From assembly GCA_016715945.1 (NCBI GenBank), contig JADJXJ010000001.1, positions 62,001 to 126,000 on the forward strand: a stretch of DNA of 64,000 bases, given 5' to 3'. Both the position numbers and the translations under genes were made by a program. Source of the stretch: Bacteroidota bacterium. GTDB lineage: Bacteria > Bacteroidota > Bacteroidia > Bacteroidales > F082. A model generated the notes under the pieces. That model had not been told where the DNA came from and searched no databases. It saw only the letters and a program-made list of their open reading frames with translations. This document shows positions 1 to 9,242 of the stretch, piece after piece. Positions within the stretch are counted from its first letter, which is position 1. Each line of letters begins with the position of its first letter.

Positions 1-50
1 TCTGTATGTATTTTTCTAATTCTGTCATTATTGTTAGGTCGTTCTAAAAT

Positions 51-187
51 GGCATATAACGTTTTGCGTGTTGCCGCAGTTGGCGATTTCGGAGAACTTC
101 ACTGTCAACCTGCACAAAAGTTTGATAGGAGCACTCAGCTTCAATTTTGCACGTCACCGCCAATTGAGGCAACACGCTGTTACCAGC
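51..187. repeat. attC-like imperfect palindrome, left boundary
   Basis: Arms of 20 bp at 66-85 and 158-177 pair with only two mismatches around a 72-base loop. Outside the arms lie ATAAC (56-60) and GTTACCAGC (179-187), so an outer TAAC/GTTA pair is set off from the inner arms by short unpaired spacers. Read on the minus strand the site starts GCTGGTAAC and ends GTTATATGCC. This is the architecture of integron attC sites and related Bacteroidota recombination sites. No integron integrase is in the window, so function is inferred. Confidence 0.4.
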
Positions 188-274
188 TGGCGTTCTTGTC
201 CACCGTGTCTGTAAACCATTGTCGTTGTTGAGTTTCACCGTCATTGTCTTTGTCGTGTTGGTCTGTGCGGTTGC

Positions 275-391
275 GTATTTTTTATTTTCAGAAGGGGAGG
301 AGATTTTTTTTAATTCAATTTTGTCTGGGTGGGAAAGGTGGAAGCTCTTTTGCAAGCTTTGGTCAGTGCTTGGGCTTGTGCGGCTTGCAAA
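275..391 (+). repeat. left inverted repeat of restriction island
   Basis: Three blocks in order: GTATTTTTTATTTTC (275-289), an eight-T run followed by AATTCAATTTT (304-322), and a palindromic pair TTTTGCAAGC / GCTTGCAAA (348-357 and 383-391). The same three blocks recur in the same order, but inverted, at 9101-8992 beyond the other end of the operon. Confidence 0.65.
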
Positions 392-416
392 TGTGCTTAC
401 ACCTGTGCGAAGGCTT

Positions 417-1091
417 TTAGAATTCTGTTTCAAGTAAGTGTCCATTATCTTTTAACCAATCTTTTGCTTTGTTGTAATGTGGTAACTGAACCGAAACTAT
501 GTTCCAAAATTCAGGTGTGTGGTTCGCTTCCAGTAGATGTGTCAGTTCGTGAACTATGATGTAGTCAATTACATAAATCGGGGCTTTGATTAGTCGCCAG
601 TTGAAGTTGATATTGTCCTTTGGTGTGCAGGAACCCCAACGATATTTCAAGTCCAGAATTTTGATGGCTTTATAATTAACTCCAATATTCTTTGCATGAA
701 ACTTTACTTTAGGAATAATTTTTTCCTCAGCCTGTTTTACATACCATTTTCTGAAAAGTTGTTCTGCCTTGGATTGGTTTGATTTGCTGATGTAAAACTT
801 ATTATCAAACTGTATTCCTTCTATTTCATCCTGAACGATTTCCATTTTGTGGTGTTTGCCCAAAAACAATAGTGATTCACCAGAAACAAACTCCTTTCTC
901 GGTTTTGGATTCTCGTATTTCTGCGGATGATTGATTTTCTGAAACAGTAGGAATTTTCTTTTGCTGATTTCTTTTTCAATTAACTCTTTGCTGGTATTCA
1001 GAGGGGCACGAACAACCACACGTCTGTCTCTCTCAACAATAATGCTGAGTGTCTTTCGATTGGAATATTGTATGGAATACTCTATTTGCAT
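417..1091 (-). CDS. YgjP-like (DUF45) zinc metallopeptidase
   Basis: A 224-residue protein of the YgjP/DUF45 metallopeptidase group. The zinc site is clear: HELTHLLEANH carries the HExxH pair plus a further ligand and is followed by the usual TPEFW segment. The conserved RWGSC motif and the preceding Lys-rich N-terminal half also match the family. It is the last gene of the restriction operon, starting 2 bases after the hsdR stop. YgjP-like genes commonly sit beside type I restriction genes; proteolytic control of HsdR or of damaged complexes is a guess from that context. Cytoplasmic, no signal peptide. The stop lies inside the repeat-rich flank. Confidence 0.85.
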   Translation of the reverse strand: MQIEYSIQYSNRKTLSIIVERDRRVVVRAPLNTSKELIEKEISKRKFLLFQKINHPQKYENPKPRKEFVSGESLLFLGKHHKMEIVQDEIEGIQFDNKFYISKSNQSKAEQLFRKWYVKQAEEKIIPKVKFHAKNIGVNYKAIKILDLKYRWGSCTPKDNINFNWRLIKAPIYVIDYIIVHELTHLLEANHTPEFWNIVSVQLPHYNKAKDWLKDNGHLLETEF

Positions 1092-1093
1092 CG

Positions 1094-4000
1094 TTAGGCA
1101 GCGTATAAGATAATATCGTGATTGGATTTTGCCAGTTCCATAATTCTTGAAGCAATTTCGTTCCGTCTTCCAAAAATACCGGGGATTGCTTTTGTCAGGC
1201 CTTGTTCTTCGGATATGAGAATGTCCACAATTTCACCTTTCAGACGGTTTTGTGAAGGAATATTTCGCCAAAATCCAATGGCACCAATTTCAAGCTTTAC
1301 TTTTTCAAATACCTCTTTGGTTACACCCACCAAAAGTGTGATTTCTTCTTCTGTAAGTTCCGGTTTATCTCCGTAAAATTCTTTTCTGAAAATTCGAAAA
1401 AAGGGCATTTGCTTTTTGCGATGTAAGCCATAGGTTGGCTCTTTCTCCTTGTCCAGGATTTTTCTACGCAGTTCTTCCAACCGCCTGTAAATCTCGTCCC
1501 AGTTGTTTTTGAATTCTCTTAAGATTTCTGCTAATGCTTCGGCAAATGATGCATACAGTTCAGGGTCTTCAGTGATATTAATATCAATAAAGTGGCGAAT
1601 GGCATGTTCTACTTCTGCTGCTTTGGTTTTGGTGCGTTGCTTGGTTTTTACATGGTCGAAAAAGTTTTCGTCCATAATAGAAATGGGCTCAACTTTTTGC
1701 TCAATGCCTTGTGATTTCAGAAATTCATCTGTAATGCTTCGCAACTTGGCAGGAATGCCTTTCATGCTCATACGTGAATCTCTGAAATGCTGCCCTGCTA
1801 AAACATTCAATTCTGTAAAACGGAACATGTCTTTTACATAGTCCAGTGCTTCCTTTCTTGGAAACACATTATCAATGGCTCGCATAAATTTACGATATGC
1901 GTCAATGAACTTAAAACGTATGTCTTCATCATAGAACAAATCATAAAAGGCATCAGAATCAGAAAGGTCATCAATGCCGTTTTCTTTAAACAGTTTCCAA
2001 ACCTCTTTGTGTGTTGTTTCCAGTTCTTTGAAAAGTTCTGTAGGGTCGGTAATGCAACTCAATACTTCCTGTTGTTCTTTTTCAAAGTAAACATCCAAAG
2101 CTCTTTTCAGGTGGTGGCCTACACCTACATAATCCACAATGAAACCGACATCTTTATCATCATTATCCACTCGATTCACCCTTGCTATGGCTTGCAATAA
2201 GTTATGAGCCACAATCACTTTGTCCAGGTACATTACCTGTTCAATTGGTGCATCAAATCCGGTTAGCAACATGTCGCAAACAATCAAAATGCCTACATCG
2301 CCCTTGACACCATCTTTTTCTTTGCCGAATGGAATTTTGAAGCTGGCTATTTTCTCTTTGTTCTTGCCGCTGTCGCTTAATGTTTTGATATGTGGCGGGT
2401 CGTTATGGCCGGACGAAAGCACAACTTCAGCTTTCATGTTTTCCAGCAATTCAATATTGATGTTGTTGGGGTTGTTTGTTTTTAGTTCCGCAACTATGTT
2501 TTTGACTTCTTCTTTTACTGCTTCATGATAGCGATGTGCCGCTTCTTTTGAACAGGTTACAATTTGAGCTTTAAAGCCATTTGGGAATACCTGCTGCACA
2601 TAGTGTTGCAACATGTCTTTGGCTTTATCCCTGATGGTTTCTTTGGCTTCCAAATAAGCATCTCTCGAACCAAAGCCTAATGCCTGCAATCGTTCGTTCA
2701 GGTTGTAGTCGCTGAATACATCTGCAAATTTGGCATCAGCACCGGCTTTATCCTCTACTTCTGCATTGTGAGTTCTACCTTCATACACAATTTCCAGCGT
2801 TACACCATCTTTTATAGCTTGTCGCATGGTGTATTTGTCTATATAATCGCCAAAGGTTTCCTCTGTTTTTTCAATGGGTGTTCCTGTAAAGGCAATTCTT
2901 GTTGCATTTGGTAAAGCACGGTCAAGATTGGCTCCTAAAAGGGAATACTGTGAACGATGGGCTTCATCGGTCAATATCAATATGTTTTCACTGGTATTCA
3001 GTTCAGGAAAGGCATCAGCTAATTCCCGTTCCTGAAACTTGTGAATCATACAGGACACAATCTCGGATGAATTGGAACGCAATGCCGCTTTTACTTTGGC
3101 AATGGAACTTGGGTCGTTAATAGTATAGCCAACGCCTTGTGCCGTTTCCTTTATCTGGTCGTCAAGTTGTGTTCTATCTGTAAGCAGAATGACTTTATAG
3201 GATTGAAGTTTGGGATGCAGCCACATTTCCCGAATCAGGAAAACCATGGTCAGCGATTTGCCCGAACCTTGTGTGTGCCAAATAATACCGCCTCTTTCTT
3301 TCTTGTTTGTGCCGTTCAGTAATTGGTGAACTGTTTTCTTTACTGCCCTGAACTGCTGGTATCTACCTACGATACGAATGACATTCCCTTTACTGTCAGT
3401 GCTAAAAACCGAAAAGCTGCGAATGATGCTCAATAAGTTTTCGGGCTTCAACATACCATGCACCAACCGCTGCTGATCATTAGGTGAAGTGCGTTGTGCC
3501 TGTTCTATGTCTTCATCATTGTTTTGCTCGTCCACAAACAAGTGCTTTTGCGGATTGCAATAATCTATAAGTTCGTCAATTGTAGCAGGGAATGGGTCTG
3601 TCCAACGATAAAAATGTTTTTCTATGCTGGTAGTGATGGTTCCAAACTTTGCCCTTTGGCGACTGGTAGCTACTATAAACTGATTGAAATAAAACAGCGA
3701 TTTGTTGCCTTCACGCTGGTAGTTGCGTTGCTCACAGTATCGCATCAGTTGGTCAATTGCTTCGGGAATAGGTTCTTTAGCTTTGGGGGATTTACACTCT
3801 ATCACTACCACAGGCAAACCATTTAGAAAGCAAATAATATCGGGGTAAATGTGGTTATCTGTACCGGGTATGCGGACTTTAAACTGCGAAACGGCTACAT
3901 AGCTGTTGTTTTCGGGATGGTCAAAGTCAACAATTGCCACATCGGGAGATTTCTCTCCGGTTCTTCTGTTTTCGTTTACGGATGTTCCTTTTAGTAAAAG

Positions 4001-4306
4001 CTGCAAAGCAAGTTCATTATTTTGCAGCAGGTTGTCTCCTTCAAAACGAGTAACCTTTTCAATCACTTCCTGTACCTGATCGTCTTCCAGCCAGGGATTA
4101 ATTTTTTTTACCGCGGCAGCCAAATCATCTTTCATAATGACCTGAGAAAATTCAGTCCGCTGGGTTTCTTCGGGGGCCTGATAATTATCTAAACGCAGCA
4201 CCTTCCAACGCAAACCGGGCATGGTTTCCAACTGGTGAAGAAACGGTTCTTCCACATGGTTCTTTTCATCCATTTTTACATGGGCCGGTGTTTTATCTGC
4301 TGCCAT
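1094..4306 (-). CDS. hsdR: type I restriction endonuclease subunit R
   Basis: A 1070-residue HsdR, the motor and nuclease subunit that translocates DNA and cuts it once the M2S complex has recognised an unmethylated site. The N-terminal PD-(D/E)xK nuclease is visible near residues 150-172 (YPDIICF ... VIECKSPKA). The SF2 helicase core follows, with Walker A TQGSGKS near 345, a DEAH box (LTDEAHRSQ) near 447 and motif III FTGTP shortly after. A long C-terminal helical part, which usually docks HsdR to the methylase, completes a normal length. It lies 6 bases after the GIY-YIG-like gene and 2 bases before the YgjP-like gene, so the five genes form one transcription unit. No disruption is seen. 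Confidence 0.97.
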   Translation of the reverse strand: MAADKTPAHVKMDEKNHVEEPFLHQLETMPGLRWKVLRLDNYQAPEETQRTEFSQVIMKDDLAAAVKKINPWLEDDQVQEVIEKVTRFEGDNLLQNNELALQLLLKGTSVNENRRTGEKSPDVAIVDFDHPENNSYVAVSQFKVRIPGTDNHIYPDIICFLNGLPVVVIECKSPKAKEPIPEAIDQLMRYCEQRNYQREGNKSLFYFNQFIVATSRQRAKFGTITTSIEKHFYRWTDPFPATIDELIDYCNPQKHLFVDEQNNDEDIEQAQRTSPNDQQRLVHGMLKPENLLSIIRSFSVFSTDSKGNVIRIVGRYQQFRAVKKTVHQLLNGTNKKERGGIIWHTQGSGKSLTMVFLIREMWLHPKLQSYKVILLTDRTQLDDQIKETAQGVGYTINDPSSIAKVKAALRSNSSEIVSCMIHKFQERELADAFPELNTSENILILTDEAHRSQYSLLGANLDRALPNATRIAFTGTPIEKTEETFGDYIDKYTMRQAIKDGVTLEIVYEGRTHNAEVEDKAGADAKFADVFSDYNLNERLQALGFGSRDAYLEAKETIRDKAKDMLQHYVQQVFPNGFKAQIVTCSKEAAHRYHEAVKEEVKNIVAELKTNNPNNINIELLENMKAEVVLSSGHNDPPHIKTLSDSGKNKEKIASFKIPFGKEKDGVKGDVGILIVCDMLLTGFDAPIEQVMYLDKVIVAHNLLQAIARVNRVDNDDKDVGFIVDYVGVGHHLKRALDVYFEKEQQEVLSCITDPTELFKELETTHKEVWKLFKENGIDDLSDSDAFYDLFYDEDIRFKFIDAYRKFMRAIDNVFPRKEALDYVKDMFRFTELNVLAGQHFRDSRMSMKGIPAKLRSITDEFLKSQGIEQKVEPISIMDENFFDHVKTKQRTKTKAAEVEHAIRHFIDINITEDPELYASFAEALAEILREFKNNWDEIYRRLEELRRKILDKEKEPTYGLHRKKQMPFFRIFRKEFYGDKPELTEEEITLLVGVTKEVFEKVKLEIGAIGFWRNIPSQNRLKGEIVDILISEEQGLTKAIPGIFGRRNEIASRIMELAKSNHDIILYAA

Positions 4307-4312
4307 AATTTT

Positions 4313-4933
4313 TTACTTTTTCTTTCTACTATTTCTTGAAACTGCATTGGAAATTCCATGCTTCTTCTGAAAATCAACTTTCAGATTGGCAAAGGGTAAA
4401 TGCAAACCCAAACTTTCCAATTCATAAAAACTTTTTCCGGTGCTTTTTTCTATGAAATACATCAGCATTTTAAATTCGGTGTCCCTTGGATTATCACATA
4501 CGGCATAATACACATACAAATTGTTTAATTGTGCCAATAGTTTTATCCAATAACCGCCTGTATGTGGACCTTTCCAACCAACCTGATGTCCATAAAACTG
4601 TTTGATGCGATTGGATAGTCCATTGGTTTCTGATGATGATTCACCGATATAGAGAATATTCTGATTGGGTTTCCAATACTTATTCAATTCATGCTGTAAA
4701 TGGTTAATGGAATTTTCACCGTCAACGTGTAAATCAGGGGATAACTCTTTCCATTTATTAAAAACATCCTCATCAATGTTGCAATGTGGACGGATGCCTT
4801 CATTATTTGTAGGGTTAGATGAAGTTGAAACAACATACACACCATTGCCCTGCTCCGGGATTGCCGTTCCCCAGGGGTATGGCTGGGATGGCTTAAGACC
4901 AACTTTATTAAATATGTCGTTTACAGTTATCAT
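4313..4933 (-). CDS. GIY-YIG-like protein within the restriction operon
   Basis: A 206-residue protein. Its halves carry GVYVVS (about residue 31) and ILYIGES (about residue 94), spaced like the two strands of a GIY-YIG nuclease core. They are followed by an Arg-bearing helix (LSNRIKQFYGH) and a later Glu (TEFKMLMYF) at positions where the family has catalytic Arg and Glu. The C-terminus is basic. The assignment is by motif only and degenerate residues are possible. Its start overlaps the hsdS stop in an ATGA and hsdR starts 6 bases later, so it is co-translated with the restriction genes. It could be an accessory nuclease or a DNA-binding modulator; no function is established here. Confidence 0.6.
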   Translation of the reverse strand: MITVNDIFNKVGLKPSQPYPWGTAIPEQGNGVYVVSTSSNPTNNEGIRPHCNIDEDVFNKWKELSPDLHVDGENSINHLQHELNKYWKPNQNILYIGESSSETNGLSNRIKQFYGHQVGWKGPHTGGYWIKLLAQLNNLYVYYAVCDNPRDTEFKMLMYFIEKSTGKSFYELESLGLHLPFANLKVDFQKKHGISNAVSRNSRKKK

Positions 4934-6171
4934 GCACTTGTTTCTTCTTTAACTGTTACCCTCACTTTACCCGAAAGCAAATCCTGCATCAGGCCGGTTT
5001 TTATTTGAGTAAGTTTTTTAAGTTTATTTTTTTGAAAATCAATCGTTTTGTCAATAGAATCTATTTTGCTGGAGATGTTTATTTGTTCGGTTTTAGATGG
5101 TCTAGGAATAAGGAGCTTTTTAAGTTGTTGCATGCTAATTGCGGGTTGTGCAGTTGTTGACTTAATGTCATCGAATTTTCCATTAGCATACAGATAATGG
5201 AAAAGTATCTCCAGATAACGATTGAAGTTGTTAGAATCAACAGAAATCTTCAATGAGTTGCCAGCTATAATACTTATTGGATGGTCTAATGGGAGTAATG
5301 CACAGGTGCCACAGTTTGCACCAATTTTTGCCATAATCAGGTCGCCAGGGACAGCTTTGCTTCTTATTTCCCTTTCAAACAGTTCTTTATCAACGAACAA
5401 ATATTCATCTGCTTGAAAAATATTACTCGTAACAAAACCACTTTGAATAATAGGTATTCCAGAAGTTCTATAATGGATTGTTTTAAGATTACTTCCAAAT
5501 GGCCCATCAACTATTGCATGTTTTGTTTTTGAAGCAAATTGTTCAACTGTCACCACCTCCCACTCCTCCGGCACTCTCAATCCGTTTTCCGTTTTGAAAC
5601 GGTGGGTTTGTTCGGAGCGGATGTTGCCGTGTTCGTCAATGCCTTTGGTGAGCAGGTCTTGCATCAGCCCGGTTTTGATACGTTGGTATTTGGCCATCAG
5701 GGCTTCGGTTTGGGCTATGGCTGCATCGGCTTTACTTAGGATTTGGGCAATGCGGGTTTGTTCGGTTTTGGATTCGGGGTAATCAAATTCAAATTCCTTT
5801 ATTGCTTTCTGCTGAATGTTTGGTAAACCTGAACCTACTCGCAATCCCATGATTAAACTTTCTCTTCCCTTTAGCGCTTGATAAAGAAAGTTCACATCTA
5901 TGTTTTCCTTCAAATCCAGAAGGGAGTAGCAATGCCCTCCACTCCAAAAACGGGTGGTAAGGAAATTCACATAGCCACAAGAATTACCACCCTCACTAAT
6001 CGTAACAGTATTAGCTTCTGTATTCCATTTATCAGTATATCCTGATGGCTCAATGCCACCATTAATACATGGATAGTCACCTGCCTTCTCTAAGTCAATT
6101 TTATTTAATTGCTGACCTTTAGATATATGGCAAGCGTTACCGAGTTTTATTTTACTCCACTTGCCCATCAA
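4930..6171 (-). CDS. hsdS: type I restriction specificity subunit S
   Basis: A 413-residue HsdS with the usual two-fold plan. Target recognition domain 1 spans about residues 1-150, a central helical spacer carries QTEALMAKYQRIKTGLMQDL (about 155-175), TRD2 spans about 200-355, and a second spacer ends in LKKLTQIKTGLMQDLLSG. The repeat of KTGLMQDLL in both spacers is the conserved dimer-like feature that clamps two HsdM subunits. Each TRD reads one half of a bipartite DNA site; the site cannot be predicted from sequence. The start overlaps the hsdM stop in an ATGA. Intact. Confidence 0.95.
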   Translation of the reverse strand: MMGKWSKIKLGNACHISKGQQLNKIDLEKAGDYPCINGGIEPSGYTDKWNTEANTVTISEGGNSCGYVNFLTTRFWSGGHCYSLLDLKENIDVNFLYQALKGRESLIMGLRVGSGLPNIQQKAIKEFEFDYPESKTEQTRIAQILSKADAAIAQTEALMAKYQRIKTGLMQDLLTKGIDEHGNIRSEQTHRFKTENGLRVPEEWEVVTVEQFASKTKHAIVDGPFGSNLKTIHYRTSGIPIIQSGFVTSNIFQADEYLFVDKELFEREIRSKAVPGDLIMAKIGANCGTCALLPLDHPISIIAGNSLKISVDSNNFNRYLEILFHYLYANGKFDDIKSTTAQPAISMQQLKKLLIPRPSKTEQINISSKIDSIDKTIDFQKNKLKKLTQIKTGLMQDLLSGKVRVTVKEETSA

Positions 6172-8909
6172 TTCAAATAATTCAATTCAGTTAAAAATTC
6201 GTTCAGTTCGTTCAGCGTTTCGGTCCGTTCGTTTTCCAGTTCCTGTGATGAAACCGCATACTTGTCCCACAACTTTTCAATACCGGCAATCAGTTTACGT
6301 TTTTCAGCATTCAGGTATTTCAGTAATTCCTGTTGCACCAGGTTGTTGTGTTTTTGCAGAATCAGGGTTTTGGCTTCTTCATCGGTAATAATGCCGCCAA
6401 TGCTTGCCAAAAACGCTTCCAGCCCTGCCATGCGTTGTTGTATCTGTGCAATGGTTTCGGTGCATTTTTTTATGGCGGTTTTGCGTTTGTTTTGTTCTTT
6501 CTTTTCGGTTGGGTTTTGGTTATTCAATTTGCTTAGTTCTTCCTGTTTGCCTTTCAGCATGTTTCGCAGTTCTTCTTTTTCATCTTCTATGCCGTAGCAT
6601 TTGATGTTGATTTTTCGGTCAAGGTCAAGCAGTTTATCAGCCAGTTCTCTTTTCAGATCTTTAATATCCTTCTCTATGTCCTTTATGGCTTTCAGGGTGG
6701 CGGCTTCATCGGCTTCGGGGTTTTCGTCTGCTATCTTTTTCAGGTAGTCCTTTATGGTGCTTGCCGTTACTTCTTCTCCTTCTTCAGGTTCGTATTCAAC
6801 TGCTTCTATGGTTTCCTGCAAAGCGGCTTCCTTGTCGGCAATGGCTTTTTCAGTATCGTTAATAGCGTTTTGTTCTGCCTGAAAATAGGTTTCTATAAAA
6901 TATTCCCGTGGTATCAGAGCCGGGCTCCATCCGGTAGAAGAAATGGTTTTCAGGTCGTAGCGGATATTCGTCCACCAGTTTACAAACACTCCGGCACATT
7001 GAAATTCGTCCAGTACATTTTGGGCAATCAGTTTTTCTTTGAGTGTGGAGAGCAAATGGCTTCGCACAGCAGCCATGTTTTTACCACCTGCAACAATAAA
7101 GTCCACAATGCCTTCCTGTGCATCGCCTGTTTGGGTATTCTGCACTTGTTGCTTTTGCGGAGCCAGAGAAGCAAAATCTTCTTTAGCCATTTCCCACCAA
7201 TCGTTTACCTGCTGCTGCATGTTGGCATAAGTGGCTTGCAAATTGGTGTTGGCTTCAACCGTTGTTTTGATGTGCGATTTTTCTTCTATCGCTTCTTTGA
7301 AGTCCGAATACTGTTCGTTTCGGGTTTGGAATATTTCAACAGCATCAAAACCGAATTTATCAAATTGCTTTTGTTGGGCTGAGATTTCAATAACAGGTAT
7401 GCCGCCAACAAGATGTGCTTTTACATCTTCGGGTTCGGGGTCAGGTGTATTGTCCACATACCTGCGAATGTTCAGGTTGTAGTCGTTGGTTTTAATTTCT
7501 TCCAGGTCAACCAGTCTTGAATATTTTTCAATATTCAGTTTATGGGTAAAAACGTGGTCAATTTTCTCAATATCTTCGGGTCGCAAGTGGTTTTGAACCT
7601 TTCCTTCGCCATATTCTGCATCGGCATTGATGAACAGAATTTTGTTGTGCAGTGCATCGGGTTTGTTTTTGTTAATCACAATCACACAAGCCGGAATGCC
7701 GGTGCCGTAAAACAAAGCAGGCGGTAAACTGATAATGGCTTCAATGATGTTGCCGTCCACCATCTTCTGCCTGATTTCTTTTTCGCTGCCACCACGGAAC
7801 AATACACCATGTGGCATAATGGTAGCCATGCGTCCTGTTGTTTTCAAACTTGCCACCATGTGCTGCACAAACATCAGGTCGGCTTTCTTGCCCGTTTCAG
7901 GTGCAAAGCCATACGAAAACCTTGTTTGGAATTTCATGGTGGCTTTGTTGTAGTTCTGCGAAAAAGGCGGATTGGCGATAACAATGTCAAACTTCTTCCA
8001 TGTAGCTCCGTCCTGAATCAAAGGGTCTTGCAGCGTGTCGCCATTCTCAATAGTAGCCGAAGGGATGTTGTGCAAAATCATGTTCATTTTGCAAATAGCC
8101 CAGGTGGTACCTGATGCTTCCTGACCATATAGAGCAAGGTTGCGGAAATCTTCGCCTTGTTCTTCCACCCATTGCACCGACTGAATCAGCATGCCACCTG
8201 AACCGCAGGTAGGGTCGTAGATTTCCATACCGGCTTTGGGTTTGAGAAGTGTTACTAGCAAACGCACCACATGGCCGGGTGTATAGAATTCACCGCCTTT
8301 TTTTCCGGCACTGTCCGCAAAGTATTTTACCAGATATTCATAAGCAGCACCAAGCAAGTCGGGGAACTCAAAATTGTCGTTTACCAAAGCCGGCATGTTG
8401 GTGTTGAAATGATTGATCAGGTCAATCCAGCGTTGGTCAGGGATTTTGGTTTTACCCACCACTTTGTTGAAGTCAATGCTTTTCAACACTCCGGTTAGGA
8501 TGTCGGAGTTTTGTTCTTCTACCTCAGCCAATGCTTTGTTCAGTGCTGCACCTACATTGCTTTTAATGTCTTTCAAAGCAGGATGAAACACTTCTTCCGT
8601 TTCGCCTTTGTCGTTGGTTATGGTTTCTGTCCAGCTATCATTCCACCTTGCCCTGATGGGAACAAAGAAGGTGTCTTTGTAAGTGGTTTTATCTTCCAGA
8701 AGTTCGTTGATTTCTTCGGGTGATAAGTGCTGATAACTTAGCTTAATTAGTTTTCTTTTCCCTTCAAACTCGTCTGAAAGTCGTTTCAAAAAGAGAATTC
8801 CGAAAATATATTCCTTGTATTCCGATGCATCCATTTTCCCTCTCAGGATATCGCAAGCCTTTAGCAAAAAGCTTTCTAATTGTCCGAGAGTGATTTTCGT
8901 TTGTTTCAT
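6168..8909 (-). CDS. hsdM: type I DNA methyltransferase subunit M, with long C-terminal extension
   Basis: N6-adenine methylase of the type I system. The N-terminal helical HsdM domain is followed by the SAM-binding motif DPTCGSGG (about residue 232) and the catalytic NPPF (about 312). At 913 residues it is far longer than the 500-550 usual for the family. The extra part, roughly residues 600-913, is very rich in Glu and Lys and looks like coiled coil, including a run of EKDIKDLKRELADKL type heptads. It is the first gene of the minus-strand operon and overlaps hsdS by 4 bases. The extension could alter assembly with HsdS, HsdR or the neighbouring accessory proteins. Confidence 0.95.
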   Translation of the reverse strand: MKQTKITLGQLESFLLKACDILRGKMDASEYKEYIFGILFLKRLSDEFEGKRKLIKLSYQHLSPEEINELLEDKTTYKDTFFVPIRARWNDSWTETITNDKGETEEVFHPALKDIKSNVGAALNKALAEVEEQNSDILTGVLKSIDFNKVVGKTKIPDQRWIDLINHFNTNMPALVNDNFEFPDLLGAAYEYLVKYFADSAGKKGGEFYTPGHVVRLLVTLLKPKAGMEIYDPTCGSGGMLIQSVQWVEEQGEDFRNLALYGQEASGTTWAICKMNMILHNIPSATIENGDTLQDPLIQDGATWKKFDIVIANPPFSQNYNKATMKFQTRFSYGFAPETGKKADLMFVQHMVASLKTTGRMATIMPHGVLFRGGSEKEIRQKMVDGNIIEAIISLPPALFYGTGIPACVIVINKNKPDALHNKILFINADAEYGEGKVQNHLRPEDIEKIDHVFTHKLNIEKYSRLVDLEEIKTNDYNLNIRRYVDNTPDPEPEDVKAHLVGGIPVIEISAQQKQFDKFGFDAVEIFQTRNEQYSDFKEAIEEKSHIKTTVEANTNLQATYANMQQQVNDWWEMAKEDFASLAPQKQQVQNTQTGDAQEGIVDFIVAGGKNMAAVRSHLLSTLKEKLIAQNVLDEFQCAGVFVNWWTNIRYDLKTISSTGWSPALIPREYFIETYFQAEQNAINDTEKAIADKEAALQETIEAVEYEPEEGEEVTASTIKDYLKKIADENPEADEAATLKAIKDIEKDIKDLKRELADKLLDLDRKINIKCYGIEDEKEELRNMLKGKQEELSKLNNQNPTEKKEQNKRKTAIKKCTETIAQIQQRMAGLEAFLASIGGIITDEEAKTLILQKHNNLVQQELLKYLNAEKRKLIAGIEKLWDKYAVSSQELENERTETLNELNEFLTELNYLN

Positions 8910-8991
8910 TTATTTCTGTCGTTAATATTTTGGTTTCTAAAATACGTTTTTAATTCGGTTTACTGTCTTTGTGCGTTGGCAAAATTGGCTC

Positions 8992-9101
8992 TTTTGCAAG
9001 CTTGGGTTTGCGGGTCGGCTTGTGCGGCTTGCAAATATGCCAATGTGCGGCTGGTTAAAATTGAATTAAAAAAAATGTGCGGTGGGGAAAATAAAAAATA
9101 C
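8992..9101 (-). repeat. right inverted repeat of restriction island
   Basis: Inverted counterpart of 275-391: GAAAATAAAAAATAC at 9087-9101, AAAATTGAATTAAAAAAAA at 9057-9075, and the palindromic pair TTTTGCAAGC / GCTTGCAAA at 8992-9001 and 9027-9035. Spacings between blocks match the left copy within a few bases. Sequence between blocks is diverged. Confidence 0.65.
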
Positions 9102-9242
9102 AGAACCGTAGGCAATGAGTGTCGGCTTACTCGCTGTCCGTTTGTTATATCGTTTCTATGTCCTTGGTCACCTGTCAAAATGGTTTACTTTTTTCTCGTT
9201 TATGTCAGTCGTTTCGTTGTTGTCGTGTAGTCCAATACGCTT

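Larger units (their letters stand above)
1..416. other. non-coding left flank of the restriction island
   Basis: No convincing gene. The stretch holds an attC-like imperfect palindrome (51-187) and then the left inverted repeat of the restriction island (275-391). The open frames here, on both strands, run through these structured repeats and resemble no protein. Confidence 0.6.

Noticed and set aside
44..445. 133-residue minus-strand frame at the left edge
   Set aside because: It spans the attC-like palindrome and the inverted repeat; similar text arises from the repeat at 8960-9178, showing it is structure and not protein.
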